Positions 47,297-58,123 of a DNA stretch of 64,000 nucleotides are shown here, one piece after another. The DNA comes from Acidobacteriota bacterium (lineage in GTDB: Bacteria; Acidobacteriota; Terriglobia; Terriglobales; Acidobacteriaceae), in contig JAJYSV010000015.1 of the NCBI GenBank assembly GCA_021793405.1, positions 1 through 64,000 on the forward strand, in the 5' to 3' direction. The number at the start of each line of letters is the position of its first letter. Position 1 is the stretch's first letter. Made by a program: the position numbers and the translations under genes. Under the pieces are notes generated by a model that made no database searches, was not told the origin of the DNA, and saw only the letters and a list, made by a program, of their open reading frames with translations.

Positions 47297-48328
47297 TCAG
47301 CTAGCTTCCGGCATCGCCGCGCGCAGATCGCGAACACGCTCCGCAAGGGCATACTTCAGCGAGTCGATACCCTCGCCGGTGACTGCGGAAATGGCATAGA
47401 AATCCAGCTTCATGCGCTTCGCCATGGCTTGGAGCTTCCTCAGCTTTTCCGGGTTGGCTACGTCGCATTTGCTGGCAACGACGACTCGCGGCTTCTCGTC
47501 GAGGCCGTGGCCGAAGCTCTTCAGCTCAGCCTCAATCACCTGGTAGTCTTCCACCGGATCGGCGCGGCCGCTGCCATCGGAAATGTCGACAATGTGCGCG
47601 AGCAACCGGGTGCGCTCAATGTGACGGAGGAATTGCGCTCCAAGACCTGCGCCGAGATGTGCCCCCTCGATCAGACCGGGGATGTCGGCGACTACAAAGC
47701 TTTCTTCCTGCGGCCAATCGCCCACGGTTACAACGCCCAGGTTGGGTTCCAGCGTGGTGAACGGATAGTCTGCGATTTTGGGGCGTGCCGCGGAAATGCG
47801 CGCAATCAGGGTAGACTTGCCGACATTCGGATGACCAACAAGGCCGACATCGGCGAGTAACTTCAACTCCAGGCGGACAAGTCGCTCCTCGCCGGCGTGA
47901 CCAAGTTCATGCTCGCGCGGTGCCTGATGGGTGGATGTGGCGAAATGCTGGTTACCGCGGCCACCGCGGCCTCCATGAGCCAGCACAATCCGCTCGTCGG
48001 GGCGCTGAAAATCGTGGATCAACTCGCCGGTCGTGTCGTCGTAAACCACAGTGCCCACAGGGACTTTCAGAATGGTATCCTTGCCCTCGCGACCGGAGCA
48101 ATTTGAGCCCTCGCCGTGCCGCCCTCGTTCAGCTTTGTGCTCGGGATTGAAACGAAAATGCACCAGCGTATTGTGGCGTTGGCTAGCTTCGAGGATGACA
48201 TCGCCCCCGCGTCCGCCATCGCCTCCGGACGGTCCTCCCCGGGGTACAAATTTTTCGCGGCGAAAGGCCATGCATCCGTTCCCGCCATCCCCAGCCTTCA
48301 CCTTGATCCTTGCTTCATCGATAAACAT
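47297..48328 (-). CDS. obgE: GTPase ObgE/CgtA
   Basis: A 343-residue ribosome-assembly GTPase. The glycine-rich Obg fold opens with [20 protein letters not shown] and [19 protein letters not shown]. The G domain has [20 protein letters not shown] (G1), [11 protein letters not shown] (G2), [16 protein letters not shown] (G3) and ASKCDV (NKxD variant: SKCD). No C-terminal OCT extension, as in many Gram-negatives. First gene of obgE-nadD-rsfS, divergent from the second TonB-dependent receptor. Confidence 0.97.
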   Translation of the reverse strand: MFIDEARIKVKAGDGGNGCMAFRREKFVPRGGPSGGDGGRGGDVILEASQRHNTLVHFRFNPEHKAERGRHGEGSNCSGREGKDTILKVPVGTVVYDDTTGELIHDFQRPDERIVLAHGGRGGRGNQHFATSTHQAPREHELGHAGEERLVRLELKLLADVGLVGHPNVGKSTLIARISAARPKIADYPFTTLEPNLGVVTVGDWPQEESFVVADIPGLIEGAHLGAGLGAQFLRHIERTRLLAHIVDISDGSGRADPVEDYQVIEAELKSFGHGLDEKPRVVVASKCDVANPEKLRKLQAMAKRMKLDFYAISAVTGEGIDSLKYALAERVRDLRAAMPEAS

Positions 48329-48618
48329 GCGCGTTAATAATCTTCCTGCCGTAAGGGAATCGGGTTACTCTCAGTGTAACGCTCATTCGCAAGAGTTCCC
48401 GTCTTCGAGGTCCGCTACATGGCGGAGTTCGCCCCAGTCATTGAATTCGCCACGCGGAAGATTCCACGGATGGCGAAGGTGGAGGGTCCACGCCGGAAAC
48501 GAAAAGTTGCACGAACTCGGAGATAGTTGAGTTACAGGTTCCCTTGCATTCCTTTCAGTGTCGTCCGCGAAGGCATCCTGAATTTGCCTGAACGGGCAGA
48601 AGGCTTCAGGAGTTTTTC
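48329..48618. other. Divergent promoter region between obgE and a TonB-dependent receptor
   Basis: 290 bp. CAGGAG before the receptor ATG is the only clear signal. No additional gene is supported. Confidence 0.4.
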
Positions 48619-51600
48619 ATGCTGCGCTTGGCTCCTCCCCACGGGCGCGCTTTTGGCGTGTTCTGCCTGGTATTGCTTGCGCTGTTGCCGCTGGCTTTGC
48701 TCTATGGCCAGTCGACTACAGGTGTAATAAGCGGTACTGTCTACGATCCGCAACACGCGGTTCTTACCAATGCGCGCGTGGTTGCCTTAAACGAGGCGAC
48801 GGGTGCCGAATTTATCGGCTACTCCGACAAGAGTGGTAACTATGCGTTGGCAGACCTACCGCCTGGCACATACTCCGTAGATATTAGTGGCGACGCTTTC
48901 ACAGCCTTCACCGCGACTCATGTTGTTGTTGAGCTGGGACGGCGCACGCCACTCAATACCACGTTGCAGATCGGCGCGACTGTCAGCACAATTCAAGTGC
49001 AAACCATCGTGCCATTTATGCAAGCCACCTATCCCTCGCTTGCGACCAACATAACGCAGACAGAATTACAGGATCTGCCTTCCGACAACCGCCGTTGGAG
49101 CAGTTTTGCGTTGTTGACGCCAGGAGTGGTCAGCGACCAGAACGGCAAGGGGCTGTTGAGCTTTCGCGGCATCAGTGTGCTGTTGAATAACAATACGATC
49201 GACGGCGCCGACAATAACGAGGCCTTTTTCTCTGAGGAGCGCGGCGGGACCAGTGCGCCGTATTCCATTAGCATGGCTGCGGTCGAACAGTTCCAGGTCA
49301 ACACTGCGGATTATTCCGCGGAATATGGGCGCGCAGCTGGCGGTGTCATCAATACGGTGACCAAGAGTGGCGCAAACAGTTTTCACGGCGAGGCATTTTT
49401 CTTTGAGCGCAACAGCAGACTTGCCGCCACCAATCCCTACACCACGGTCACCACCTTCAACAGCGCGGAGAGCAATTTCGTCACCAGCGCATTCCGGCCG
49501 ACGGATGTGCGCACACAGGCAGGATTTGCGGTCGGTGGCCCGATCGTTCGAGACCGGCTGTTCTGGTTTTATTCCTTCGACAACGTCACTCGCAATTTTC
49601 CTTCCGTGTCGCGGGTAGGATATCCAACAGCCATTTATGCGCAACCCATCCCCGCCATCCCAACCGGCAATTATCTAGGCTATCCCATCACCTGCTCCAA
49701 CCTGCCGCCGTACAACGCAAGTGGAAATGGCGGTTCGCAGGGTAGCCCTTTCTATGGCAGCGTATTTCAGTTTGAAGCGACGCAAGGCGTGTGTCAGCTG
49801 TATGACAAACTCGATCTGCCATCGTATCAAGCGTCGATACAGCAGTACCAACAGGGCTTGCAGTTGATTGATACCCTGACAGGAACGGCTCCGCGCACCG
49901 GCCACGAGACGCTGAACTTTCCTAAACTCGACTGGCAGATGAACGATCGCAACCATGTGACCTTGTCCTACAACCGGATGAGATGGAATTCGCCGAACGG
50001 AGTGCAAACTCAAAGTTCCACCCAATATGGTGTCAATAGTCTTGGGGATGATTATGTCAGTGTGGACTGGGGCATCGCCCATCTGACCACGTTTCTAACG
50101 GAAAATCTGGCCAACGAAATTCGCGTCCAGGTGGGGCGCGAGCTGGACAGAAGAACAAGCCCCATCCCCGCCGGCGCGGAAGTCCCGTTGGCGCAAAATC
50201 AGTTCGGCCTGGCGCCGGAAATCAGCATTGCCGGCGGTTCCTCGGGGGAGGGCATGGTGTTGGGCAATCCGGCCGGTTTGCCGCGCCCGGAATATCCGGA
50301 TGAACATCGCGCGGAGGTCTCCAATACCCTCTCGTGGGTGCTGGGGAACCATACCTTGAAGATTGGCGCAGATTGGGACCGTAATGAAGACCTGCTCGAC
50401 AATCTGTATGGCGGAGCCGGGACTTATAACTACACATCTTTTGGCAGCTTCCTGGCGGACTATTATCACGCCGTGGATGGTTTAGGGCCTCCGCATTCCT
50501 ATTTCGTGAACGCATATGCGGGCTTTTCGCAAAGCTTCGGTCCAGGGGGATTTTTTATCACCACGAATGACTTTGCCGGATTTGCCGACGACGAATGGCG
50601 AGCATTCCCACGACTGACGCTGACCGCCGGCGCGCGATACGAGTATGAGCGAGTGCCGCGGCCTTTTCTCGTCAATCCACAATTGCCGCAAACCGCAAAC
50701 TATCCGGACGACCGTAATAACATTGCCCCGCGCGCAGGTGTGGCATGGGACATCTTCGGCAGCGGACATACGGTACTGCGCGCTGGATATGGGATGTTCT
50801 ATGGGCGGATAGTGAATGCCACGCTGCATTCCGCTCTTACGTCTTCTGGCTCTCCAGCCTCGCAGCGGACCTATCGCTATTCCTCATCCACGGAATTTGG
50901 CGCTCCACAATTTCCAGGTATTTTCTTCAGCGTGCCCACCGGCGCGGCGCGAGGCGCTTTGCCCAGCGCCTACTACTTTGCCAAGAATTATCAGGCGCCG
51001 GAGACCATGCAGGGCGAACTGACGCTGGAGCAAAGAATCGGCTGGAATACCGTACTCTCGCTCAGCTATATGACCAGCCAGGGTCGAGACTTGCCAAATC
51101 ATATCGATACCAATATCGACAATGCCACCGTTGGCCAGCTGAACTATACGATTGACATTCCCGGACCTGCACTGGGAAAGAAGAGCCCATTGCCGCAAGG
51201 CGCGACCTACACCACACCGCTCTACACTTCTGTACGACCGAACTATCTTTATGGAAATATCACGGAATTGCTTAGCAATGTTAATTCCAACTACAACGCC
51301 GGCGTATTGAGGATTGAGCATCGCACATCGAACGGGATCAGCTTCGGAATGGACTATACATGGGCTCACGCGCTCGACTACAACCAGAATGAATTTCTTT
51401 ATAAGTCGCCGACCAATATCCTGGAGCCAAACAATATGGCGCTGGAATACGGTGACTCCAACACGGATGTGCGTCAGCGGCTGACGGTGCACGCAACCCT
51501 ATGGACAACCTGGCACAGACATGGCTGGCGTGGATACTTGCTGAATGATTATGGTTTTGCTCCCATCGTCGCGTGGCAAACCGGTCTGCCCTATACATTA

Positions 51601-51996
51601 GGTGTGGGAGGTAGCGCGCCGGGGGGTGCATTCTTTGGCATCAACGGAGAAGGTGGACCATCGCGTCTGAATATTCTGCAACGGAACAGTTATCGCTTCC
51701 CATCCACCCAGACCACGAGCTTGCGGGTGACGCGGCGCATTCCGCTACGTGACCGCGCTTATCTGGAGCTGATTGCGGAAACCTATAACCTGACCAATAC
51801 GCAAAATGTCACCAGCATTGATACCCTTGGCTACAATGCCTGCTCGACACCGCTGACGCAGGGCTGCCCCTCGGATTCAACTGCTGCGCATCCCTATCTG
51901 GAATTCAATCCGACCTACGGAGTGACCACGAATGCAAACAGTAACTCCAATTACACGCCGCGGGAAATCCAGTTAGCGATTCGGTTCAAATTTTAA
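48619..51996 (+). CDS. Oar-like TonB-dependent receptor with carboxypeptidase regulatory-like domain
   Basis: A second outer-membrane receptor, 1,125 residues. A signal peptide (VFCLVLLALLPLALLYGQS) precedes the carboxypeptidase-regulatory domain (TGVISGTVYDPQHAVLTNAR, then SGNYALADLPPGTYSVDIS). The plug (SDNRRWSSFALLTPGVVSD, DGADNNEAFFSEERGG, QVNTADYSAEYGRAAGGVIN) and the beta-barrel follow, ending in IQLAIRFKF. ATG 48619 is preceded by CAGGAG. It shares domain order with the receptor at 42.2 kb but aligns poorly in the barrel, so it is not a recent duplicate. It is convergent with the GH172 gene. Ligand unknown. Confidence 0.95.
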   Translation: MLRLAPPHGRAFGVFCLVLLALLPLALLYGQSTTGVISGTVYDPQHAVLTNARVVALNEATGAEFIGYSDKSGNYALADLPPGTYSVDISGDAFTAFTATHVVVELGRRTPLNTTLQIGATVSTIQVQTIVPFMQATYPSLATNITQTELQDLPSDNRRWSSFALLTPGVVSDQNGKGLLSFRGISVLLNNNTIDGADNNEAFFSEERGGTSAPYSISMAAVEQFQVNTADYSAEYGRAAGGVINTVTKSGANSFHGEAFFFERNSRLAATNPYTTVTTFNSAESNFVTSAFRPTDVRTQAGFAVGGPIVRDRLFWFYSFDNVTRNFPSVSRVGYPTAIYAQPIPAIPTGNYLGYPITCSNLPPYNASGNGGSQGSPFYGSVFQFEATQGVCQLYDKLDLPSYQASIQQYQQGLQLIDTLTGTAPRTGHETLNFPKLDWQMNDRNHVTLSYNRMRWNSPNGVQTQSSTQYGVNSLGDDYVSVDWGIAHLTTFLTENLANEIRVQVGRELDRRTSPIPAGAEVPLAQNQFGLAPEISIAGGSSGEGMVLGNPAGLPRPEYPDEHRAEVSNTLSWVLGNHTLKIGADWDRNEDLLDNLYGGAGTYNYTSFGSFLADYYHAVDGLGPPHSYFVNAYAGFSQSFGPGGFFITTNDFAGFADDEWRAFPRLTLTAGARYEYERVPRPFLVNPQLPQTANYPDDRNNIAPRAGVAWDIFGSGHTVLRAGYGMFYGRIVNATLHSALTSSGSPASQRTYRYSSSTEFGAPQFPGIFFSVPTGAARGALPSAYYFAKNYQAPETMQGELTLEQRIGWNTVLSLSYMTSQGRDLPNHIDTNIDNATVGQLNYTIDIPGPALGKKSPLPQGATYTTPLYTSVRPNYLYGNITELLSNVNSNYNAGVLRIEHRTSNGISFGMDYTWAHALDYNQNEFLYKSPTNILEPNNMALEYGDSNTDVRQRLTVHATLWTTWHRHGWRGYLLNDYGFAPIVAWQTGLPYTLGVGGSAPGGAFFGINGEGGPSRLNILQRNSYRFPSTQTTSLRVTRRIPLRDRAYLELIAETYNLTNTQNVTSIDTLGYNACSTPLTQGCPSDSTAAHPYLEFNPTYGVTTNANSNSNYTPREIQLAIRFKF

Positions 51997-52002
51997 TTGA
52001 GC

Positions 52003-53121
52003 CTATTGTGCAGGCACATCCGTATTTCCCGGGCCGCCGACCATCTGCAATTGGGGAAGTCTGTCGCCCACAGGCGGCAGCGGCGGGAAGGGAGCATGCG
52101 GCTCCGCCTGATACCAGTAGGCAACGGAATAATAGTTGTCTGAGCGATTGTTGCCGGTTCCATGCTCAATGGTGGCTTTGAAGGATTTGCTGAAGGGGAT
52201 CGGCGAATCGAGATGAAATCGATAGACACTCCATCGGCCTCCGGCCAGTTCGGGGCCCACCACCGGAGCGCCGTAAAGCTGATAGGAAAAAGGCTTGCCG
52301 CCGAAATCCCATGCTCCCAGGAAGTAATCCTCAGAGCCGGTTCCAGCAATCGATGGCCGCTTCGCTCCGTCCACGAAAAACATGTCGTCGCCTTCGCCCC
52401 ACCAACCGTCCTGGTTCTCCAGCACCGACATGGTAACGCCCACATACTGCCCATGACCTTTGGCCGTCATCCACACGTAATTATCCTGGCCGTACAGATT
52501 GTCTCGATCGCTCACCAACGTATTTTCTTTGGTGAGCCCGCCATGGTTGGGTTGAGCCTGGCGGTATTCGGCGTGGAAATACAGAGTACCGGGGGCGAGG
52601 GGGTGGGAGTACTTTCGATAATCGATGTTGTAATACAGCGAGTTGATGGGGTCTTTGCCTTCGTTGGTCACGGTGATGCGAGCATGCTTGGCAAAAGACA
52701 TAGGGAAAAAGCAATTGAGCGCCTTCACGCTGCCCACGGATAACATTTCCGATTGCCAGTTGTAGTAATACCCCAGGCCCAGGCCAAAAAAATCTCCGAT
52801 CGGAGTTTCCACGCTGGGAGTGGTTTCATTGTCCCAGTACATGCGCAGAACGATGCGTTTCAGATTGTAGGGCTCATTATCCGCAATGGTGAACCAAATG
52901 TGCGAAATCGTCGCAGGTCCATCCGCATCGAGAACGGTAAACGTCGCGCCGGGAGCGATCCTGCGAGAATCCGCATTTCTTCCCGTCGGATCTGCGCTGG
53001 AGGCACGAACCACCGTGTAGGCCTGTTGGCGGGTGAGGTCCGGTTGCCAATTGAGCGCCTGGCCGTGTGCGCCTAAACCAAACGACGCAAGGATGAAAAG
53101 GACAGTGATGAATTTGGACAT
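52003..53121 (-). CDS. Secreted glycoside hydrolase family 172 (DUF2961) enzyme
   Basis: A 372-residue protein with a signal peptide (FITVLFILASFGLGAHGQA). The DUF2961/GH172 fold is visible as GPATISHIWFTI, RMYWDNETTPSVETPIGDFF, SLYYNIDYRKY and the acidic GEGDDMFFVDGAKRP, then GTGSEDYFLGAWDF, which holds the conserved SEDY block. Characterised members act on fructose dianhydrides or arabinofuranosides and form multimers; the substrate here is open. Six bases separate its 3' end from the second receptor. Together with GH92 and GH2 it suggests use of complex plant or microbial glycans. Confidence 0.9.
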   Translation of the reverse strand: MSKFITVLFILASFGLGAHGQALNWQPDLTRQQAYTVVRASSADPTGRNADSRRIAPGATFTVLDADGPATISHIWFTIADNEPYNLKRIVLRMYWDNETTPSVETPIGDFFGLGLGYYYNWQSEMLSVGSVKALNCFFPMSFAKHARITVTNEGKDPINSLYYNIDYRKYSHPLAPGTLYFHAEYRQAQPNHGGLTKENTLVSDRDNLYGQDNYVWMTAKGHGQYVGVTMSVLENQDGWWGEGDDMFFVDGAKRPSIAGTGSEDYFLGAWDFGGKPFSYQLYGAPVVGPELAGGRWSVYRFHLDSPIPFSKSFKATIEHGTGNNRSDNYYSVAYWYQAEPHAPFPPLPPVGDRLPQLQMVGGPGNTDVPAQ

Positions 53122-53228
53122 CGTCAGAATCCGGTGCTCCCTAGATTTCTAAATTTGTGAAGACAAGGGCATCGTAACTCAGTCGACACACCCATGGCAG
53201 GTCCATATTTCGCGATGGAAAAGTAAGA

Positions 53229-55271
53229 TCACAGTTCGACTGATTTTTCCTCCACGAGATTCTTCACCTTCGCAATAAAGTTTTCGAGGGGCATGGAGCC
53301 TCCATCGCCCTTGCCGCGGGTGCGGACGCTGACAGAATTGGCGGCGGCTTCTTTATCGCCCATGACGAGCAAGTACGGAATCTTTTGCATCGTCAGGTCG
53401 CGAATTTTTGCGTTCATTTTTTCATTGCGGTCATCGAGCTCGACCCGCAGGCCCGCTAATTGTAACTGCTGCTGTACTTTTCTCGCGTAGTCGATGTGTT
53501 TCTCACTGATGGGCACCAGGCCAACCTGAACAGGAGCCAGCCACAGCGGGAAAGCTCCGGCGTAATGTTCGATGAGCACACCAAAGAAGCGCTCCACGGA
53601 GCCGAACAACGCACGATGAACCATTACCGGCTGATGACGGTCGCCGTCCTCGCCAACATATTCGAGTTCAAAGCGGGCGGGAAGATTGAAGTCGAATTGC
53701 ACGGTCGAAAGCTGCCAGAGACGGCCGAGAGCGTCGACCAATTTGATGTCGATCTTAGGACCATAAAACGCGGCTTCGCCAACGATGGTTTTGTAAGGAA
53801 TCCCTTTGCGCTGCAGGACCCGTTCAAGCGATCCGATGGCGAGCGCCCAGTTTTCTTCTGAGCCGACAAAGCTGGTTTTATCCTTCGGATCCCAGATGGA
53901 AAGTTCTACTTTGAACTCTGCAAAGCCAAACACCTTCAGCACTTCTTCGGCAAAGTCGATGCAAGCAGAGACCTCATCTTCAATCTGTTCGGGCGTGCAG
54001 AAGATGTGAGCGTCATCCTGGGTAAAGCCGCGCACCCGCAACAGGCCGTGCATAGTTCCGCTGCGCTCATATCGATAGACGTTACCCAGTTCTGCGTAGC
54101 GCACCGGCAGATCGCGATAGCTCTTGGGCGTGTTCTTGTAGATGAGGATGTGGCCGGGGCAGTTCATCGGCTTCAACTGATAGTCGGCATCATCCAGTTC
54201 GATCGGCGTGTACATGTTCTGAGCGTAGAAACCCGCATGTCCGCTGATCTTCCACAGTTCATGACGCATCACATGCGGAGTGAAGACCATATCGTAACCG
54301 CGACGGATACATTCTTCGCGCATCCAGTCTTCCATCAGCTTGCGAATGATGCCGCCCTTGGGATGCCAGAAAACGAGGCCTGGACCGGCGATGTCCTGAA
54401 TGGAGAACAGATCGAGCTGTTTACCAAGCACGCGATGGTCGCGGCGCTGCGCTTCTTCCAGGCGCGCAAAATGTTCGGCCATCTCTTTCTGGGAGAAAAA
54501 AGCGGTCCCATAGATGCGTTGCAGCTGCGGGTTCTTCTCATCACCGAGCCAGTAAGCGCCGGCTATACTCAGAACCTTGAATGCCTTGACGCGGCTGGTG
54601 GAAGGCACATGCGGACCACGGCAAAAATCGACAAACGCGCCGTTTCGATAGAGAGATATATCTTCTCCGGGTGCGGTAAACCGCTCTATGAAGTGCATCT
54701 TCATAAAGTCATTTTCTGCTTTGAAGCGCGCCAGCCCTTCCGCACGCGGCTCCCACTCGCGAACAAACTTTTCGTCGCGAGCAACGATCGCGGCCATGCG
54801 ATCTTCGATCATTTTCAAGTCCTCCGGCGTAAACGGAGTGGGGCGATAAAAGTCATAGAAAAAGCCACTGTCGGTGGCGGGGCCGTGGCCGAGCTTGGTC
54901 TCCGGAAACAACTCCAGTACCGCAGTCGCCATGACGTGGGCAGCGGAATGACGCACGACTTTCAGGGATTCGACATCTTTCTCGGTGAGCAGGCGCAGCG
55001 TGACGTCTTCCTCCAGTGGCGTCGTCAGATCGACGAGGCGTTCGCTGGCGGCATCCTCGGCCTCGTACATGGAGGCTTCATTCGCGGATTCCGTTTCGTT
55101 GGGAGTGGAAGCGCCGATTGCGTGAGTGGGGCGAATCTGCGCGACGACCGCAGCGGCGGCGAGACGGGGTGAGATGCTCGCGGCAATCGATAGAGGCGTG
55201 GTTCCGGCTGGCATGGTGCGGGCGCTGCCATCGGGCAGTTGCACCTGAATGGATTTTGCATCTATGTTCAT
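53229..55271 (-). CDS. thrS: Threonyl-tRNA synthetase with insert in TGS domain
   Basis: A 680-residue class II synthetase. The N-terminal TGS domain (IQVQLPDGSARTMPAGTTPL) is split at about 46-77 by an unusual, acidic Ala/Ser/Glu-rich insert (SANEASMYEAEDAASER) where relatives have a short turn. The editing domain follows (VVRHSAAHVMATAVLELFPE, HFIERF). The catalytic core has the class II motifs (HPKGGIIRKLMEDWMREECI, MNCPGHILIYKNTPKSYRDL, RGFTQDDAHIFC). The C-terminal anticodon-binding domain ends the protein. A single-gene unit, divergent from tspO. No T-box-like leader, as expected outside Gram-positives. Confidence 0.98.
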   Translation of the reverse strand: MNIDAKSIQVQLPDGSARTMPAGTTPLSIAASISPRLAAAAVVAQIRPTHAIGASTPNETESANEASMYEAEDAASERLVDLTTPLEEDVTLRLLTEKDVESLKVVRHSAAHVMATAVLELFPETKLGHGPATDSGFFYDFYRPTPFTPEDLKMIEDRMAAIVARDEKFVREWEPRAEGLARFKAENDFMKMHFIERFTAPGEDISLYRNGAFVDFCRGPHVPSTSRVKAFKVLSIAGAYWLGDEKNPQLQRIYGTAFFSQKEMAEHFARLEEAQRRDHRVLGKQLDLFSIQDIAGPGLVFWHPKGGIIRKLMEDWMREECIRRGYDMVFTPHVMRHELWKISGHAGFYAQNMYTPIELDDADYQLKPMNCPGHILIYKNTPKSYRDLPVRYAELGNVYRYERSGTMHGLLRVRGFTQDDAHIFCTPEQIEDEVSACIDFAEEVLKVFGFAEFKVELSIWDPKDKTSFVGSEENWALAIGSLERVLQRKGIPYKTIVGEAAFYGPKIDIKLVDALGRLWQLSTVQFDFNLPARFELEYVGEDGDRHQPVMVHRALFGSVERFFGVLIEHYAGAFPLWLAPVQVGLVPISEKHIDYARKVQQQLQLAGLRVELDDRNEKMNAKIRDLTMQKIPYLLVMGDKEAAANSVSVRTRGKGDGGSMPLENFIAKVKNLVEEKSVEL

Positions 55272-55362
55272 GGTGGATTCCTACATGATCGCAGATTTCA
55301 GGATAGGTGGTTTGCGCGTTGTCCGTCGAGCGAGCGTCTGGATTCCCAGGTAAGGTGGTTCC

Positions 55363-55857
55363 ATGCATAAGATATCTGGTTTCGGATCACCGGCGGCACT
55401 GATCTTCTGGGTGGGACTGTGCGTCGCTGTAGGGTTGATCTCCGGGCTGCTGACGCGGCGGGCCATCCCGAGTTGGTATGCAAGTCTGCGCAAGCCGTCC
55501 TTCAACCCGCCGAACTGGATTTTCGGGCCGGTGTGGACCATGCTGTACATTTTGATGGGCGTGGCAGCGTGGATGGTGTGGGCGCAGCCGGGATCGCAGC
55601 TGCGGACCTACGCGCTGGCGTGGTTTCTGATCCAACTGGGGCTGAATTTTCTGTGGAGCATGATCTTCTTTCGGTGGCATGCCATTGCGGGCGCGCTGGG
55701 AGAGATCAGCATCCTGTGGCTGGCGATTCTGCCGACGATGGTACTGTTCGGAGAGTTGCGACCGCTGGCGGGATGGCTGATGGCGCCGTATCTGGCCTGG
55801 GTCACCTTTGCAATGATTTTGAATCTGGCAATTTTCCGGCTGAATCGGAACCGGTGA
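55363..55857 (+). CDS. tspO: TspO/MBR-family tryptophan-rich sensory protein
   Basis: A 164-residue five-helix membrane protein. The family core is LRKPSFNPPNWIFGPVWTML, followed by MGVAAWMVW, FLIQLGLNFLWSMIFFRWHA and LMAPYLAWVTFAMILNLAIF. TspO binds porphyrins and, in some bacteria, degrades them or controls their efflux in the light or under oxygen. hemB is about 2.3 kb away, but the genes are not in one operon. AAGGTGG precedes the ATG. A hairpin follows between this gene and the cupin gene. Confidence 0.93.
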   Translation: MHKISGFGSPAALIFWVGLCVAVGLISGLLTRRAIPSWYASLRKPSFNPPNWIFGPVWTMLYILMGVAAWMVWAQPGSQLRTYALAWFLIQLGLNFLWSMIFFRWHAIAGALGEISILWLAILPTMVLFGELRPLAGWLMAPYLAWVTFAMILNLAIFRLNRNR

Positions 55858-55876
55858 ATCTCCCCGTCTAGCTAAG

Positions 55877-55923
55877 CGAATCCTTCGGCAGGCCCAGGCA
55901 AGCCCTGGGCACGCGAAGATTCG
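55877..55923. terminator. Hairpin between convergent tspO and cupin genes
   Basis: CGAATC-TTCG pairs with CGAA-ATTCG, and an inner CCCAGG/CCTGGG stem closes a short loop. It is symmetric, so it can serve both genes; no long T-run is present. Confidence 0.6.
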
Positions 55924-55931
55924 GACGAGCG

Positions 55932-56897
55932 CTAATCGTTATCCCTGTAAAACGTAATGTCGAGGGTGCGCAGATAGGTGTGCAGGCCGGCATCTTGAAT
56001 GGGTGTCAGGTAGGCGCGCTCACCCGACTCATTGCGATGTTCATGCCAATAGCCCGGCGGAGTGACAAAGGCCGCGCCGGATTTCCAGTCGACCCGAGTG
56101 GGATTCTTGATGTGGCCGTCGGAGCCTAATTCCGTGCCGACCAGCGTGTAGCAGCCGGGCTTGGCGTCGATAATCAGGTCCAGCGCGACGGACTGATGGC
56201 GATGCGGCAGCTGGCGGGTATTGGGCTCGATCAGACCATACATGGCCCACAGAACGTGAGTCACGGTCATGGTCTGCATGCAGCCAGGATTGCCGAGAAT
56301 CAGGCTGACGCGGCTGCGGGTGGCGGCCTGGGGGTCGTTGGCGGCCTGCTCCAACGCTTTCGTCAACTCGCTGCGGGAGTAATGGGCGGGAGCGAAGCGC
56401 GGATGGCTGCGCTGCACACCAAGATAGTCGAGCAGCGGCTGATCGTTGACCCAATACAACGCGGAGGTCTCGTGAGCGCGATGCCGCGCGGTGCCGCCGG
56501 GCAGCGTAAAAAAATCTCCCTGCGACCAATGAATTTCGCGATCGCCGACAGTGGATGCGCCGCTACCGCGGATCACATAGAACAGCTCCGAAGTCGAATT
56601 GGCAGAGGTCTCAAGCGTGTCGCCGGCCTCGATGCGCAGGAAGCTGGCGGCGAGCGATGGCGTGCTGGCGGGTGGCGCGCACTTTAGCGCTTTCGACAGA
56701 TCGAGCGGGATGATGCGGCTGGGACCGGTCGCGTACAAGTCAGCGCCGAACTCCGCATAGGGAATCGGCGGGACGCTTCCGGAAGAAACTGGGTCGGCGG
56801 CGGAACTGTACTCAAACATCAGCGCGTTTTGCTCGGCGCTGTTTTCGGTGGCTGGCATAGCGGATGACTTGGTTTCGGGATGGGTGAGCGTGCTCAT
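55932..56897 (-). CDS. Double-cupin (gentisate dioxygenase-like) protein
   Basis: A 321-residue protein with two cupin domains. The N-terminal one has FLRIEAGDTLETSANSTSEL, FYVIRGSGAST and WSQGDFFTLPGGTARHRAHE. The C-terminal one has RQLPHRHQSVALDLIIDAK (HxH) and FVTPPGYWHEHRN. The layout fits gentisate 1,2-dioxygenase or other bicupin ring-cleaving enzymes, which use Fe(II). The second cupin keeps its His ligands while the first lacks the HxH pair, so only one metal site is likely. Start at 56897 (MSTLTHPETK), preceded by GAGGGAA. No aromatic-degradation gene is adjacent, so function is uncertain. Confidence 0.7.
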   Translation of the reverse strand: MSTLTHPETKSSAMPATENSAEQNALMFEYSSAADPVSSGSVPPIPYAEFGADLYATGPSRIIPLDLSKALKCAPPASTPSLAASFLRIEAGDTLETSANSTSELFYVIRGSGASTVGDREIHWSQGDFFTLPGGTARHRAHETSALYWVNDQPLLDYLGVQRSHPRFAPAHYSRSELTKALEQAANDPQAATRSRVSLILGNPGCMQTMTVTHVLWAMYGLIEPNTRQLPHRHQSVALDLIIDAKPGCYTLVGTELGSDGHIKNPTRVDWKSGAAFVTPPGYWHEHRNESGERAYLTPIQDAGLHTYLRTLDITFYRDND

Positions 56898-57067
56898 GGT
56901 TTCCCTCACTGCGGCAGATGTGCCCGCTTAATTTCATTATAGGAACAATTGTGGACTGCGTTCGCGGGACAGCTCCGGGGCAGGGTCCAGGGCACCCGGC
57001 GAATCCGACATTGAGTGAACACGGGAATTTTCAAGCATCGAAACTCGTGGATGGCTACTCCAATTGA

Positions 57068-58090
<1,023 letters not shown>

Positions 58091-58123
58091 GCAAGCTGCA
58101 GCAGGAATCTCGCTCGGCTTCCC

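Noticed and set aside
54006-55172. Long open frame on the plus strand opposite thrS
   Set aside because: It is antisense to a clear threonyl-tRNA synthetase, lacks a ribosome site and any domain, and arises from high third-position GC. The same applies to the antisense frames at 60523-61656, 15027-15872, 12833-13708, 20524-21702 and 25767-26546.
53122-55362. T-box or attenuator controlling thrS
   Set aside because: The upstream spacer is only 91 bp and shared with tspO. No T-box signature is present, and these are not expected in Gram-negative bacteria.
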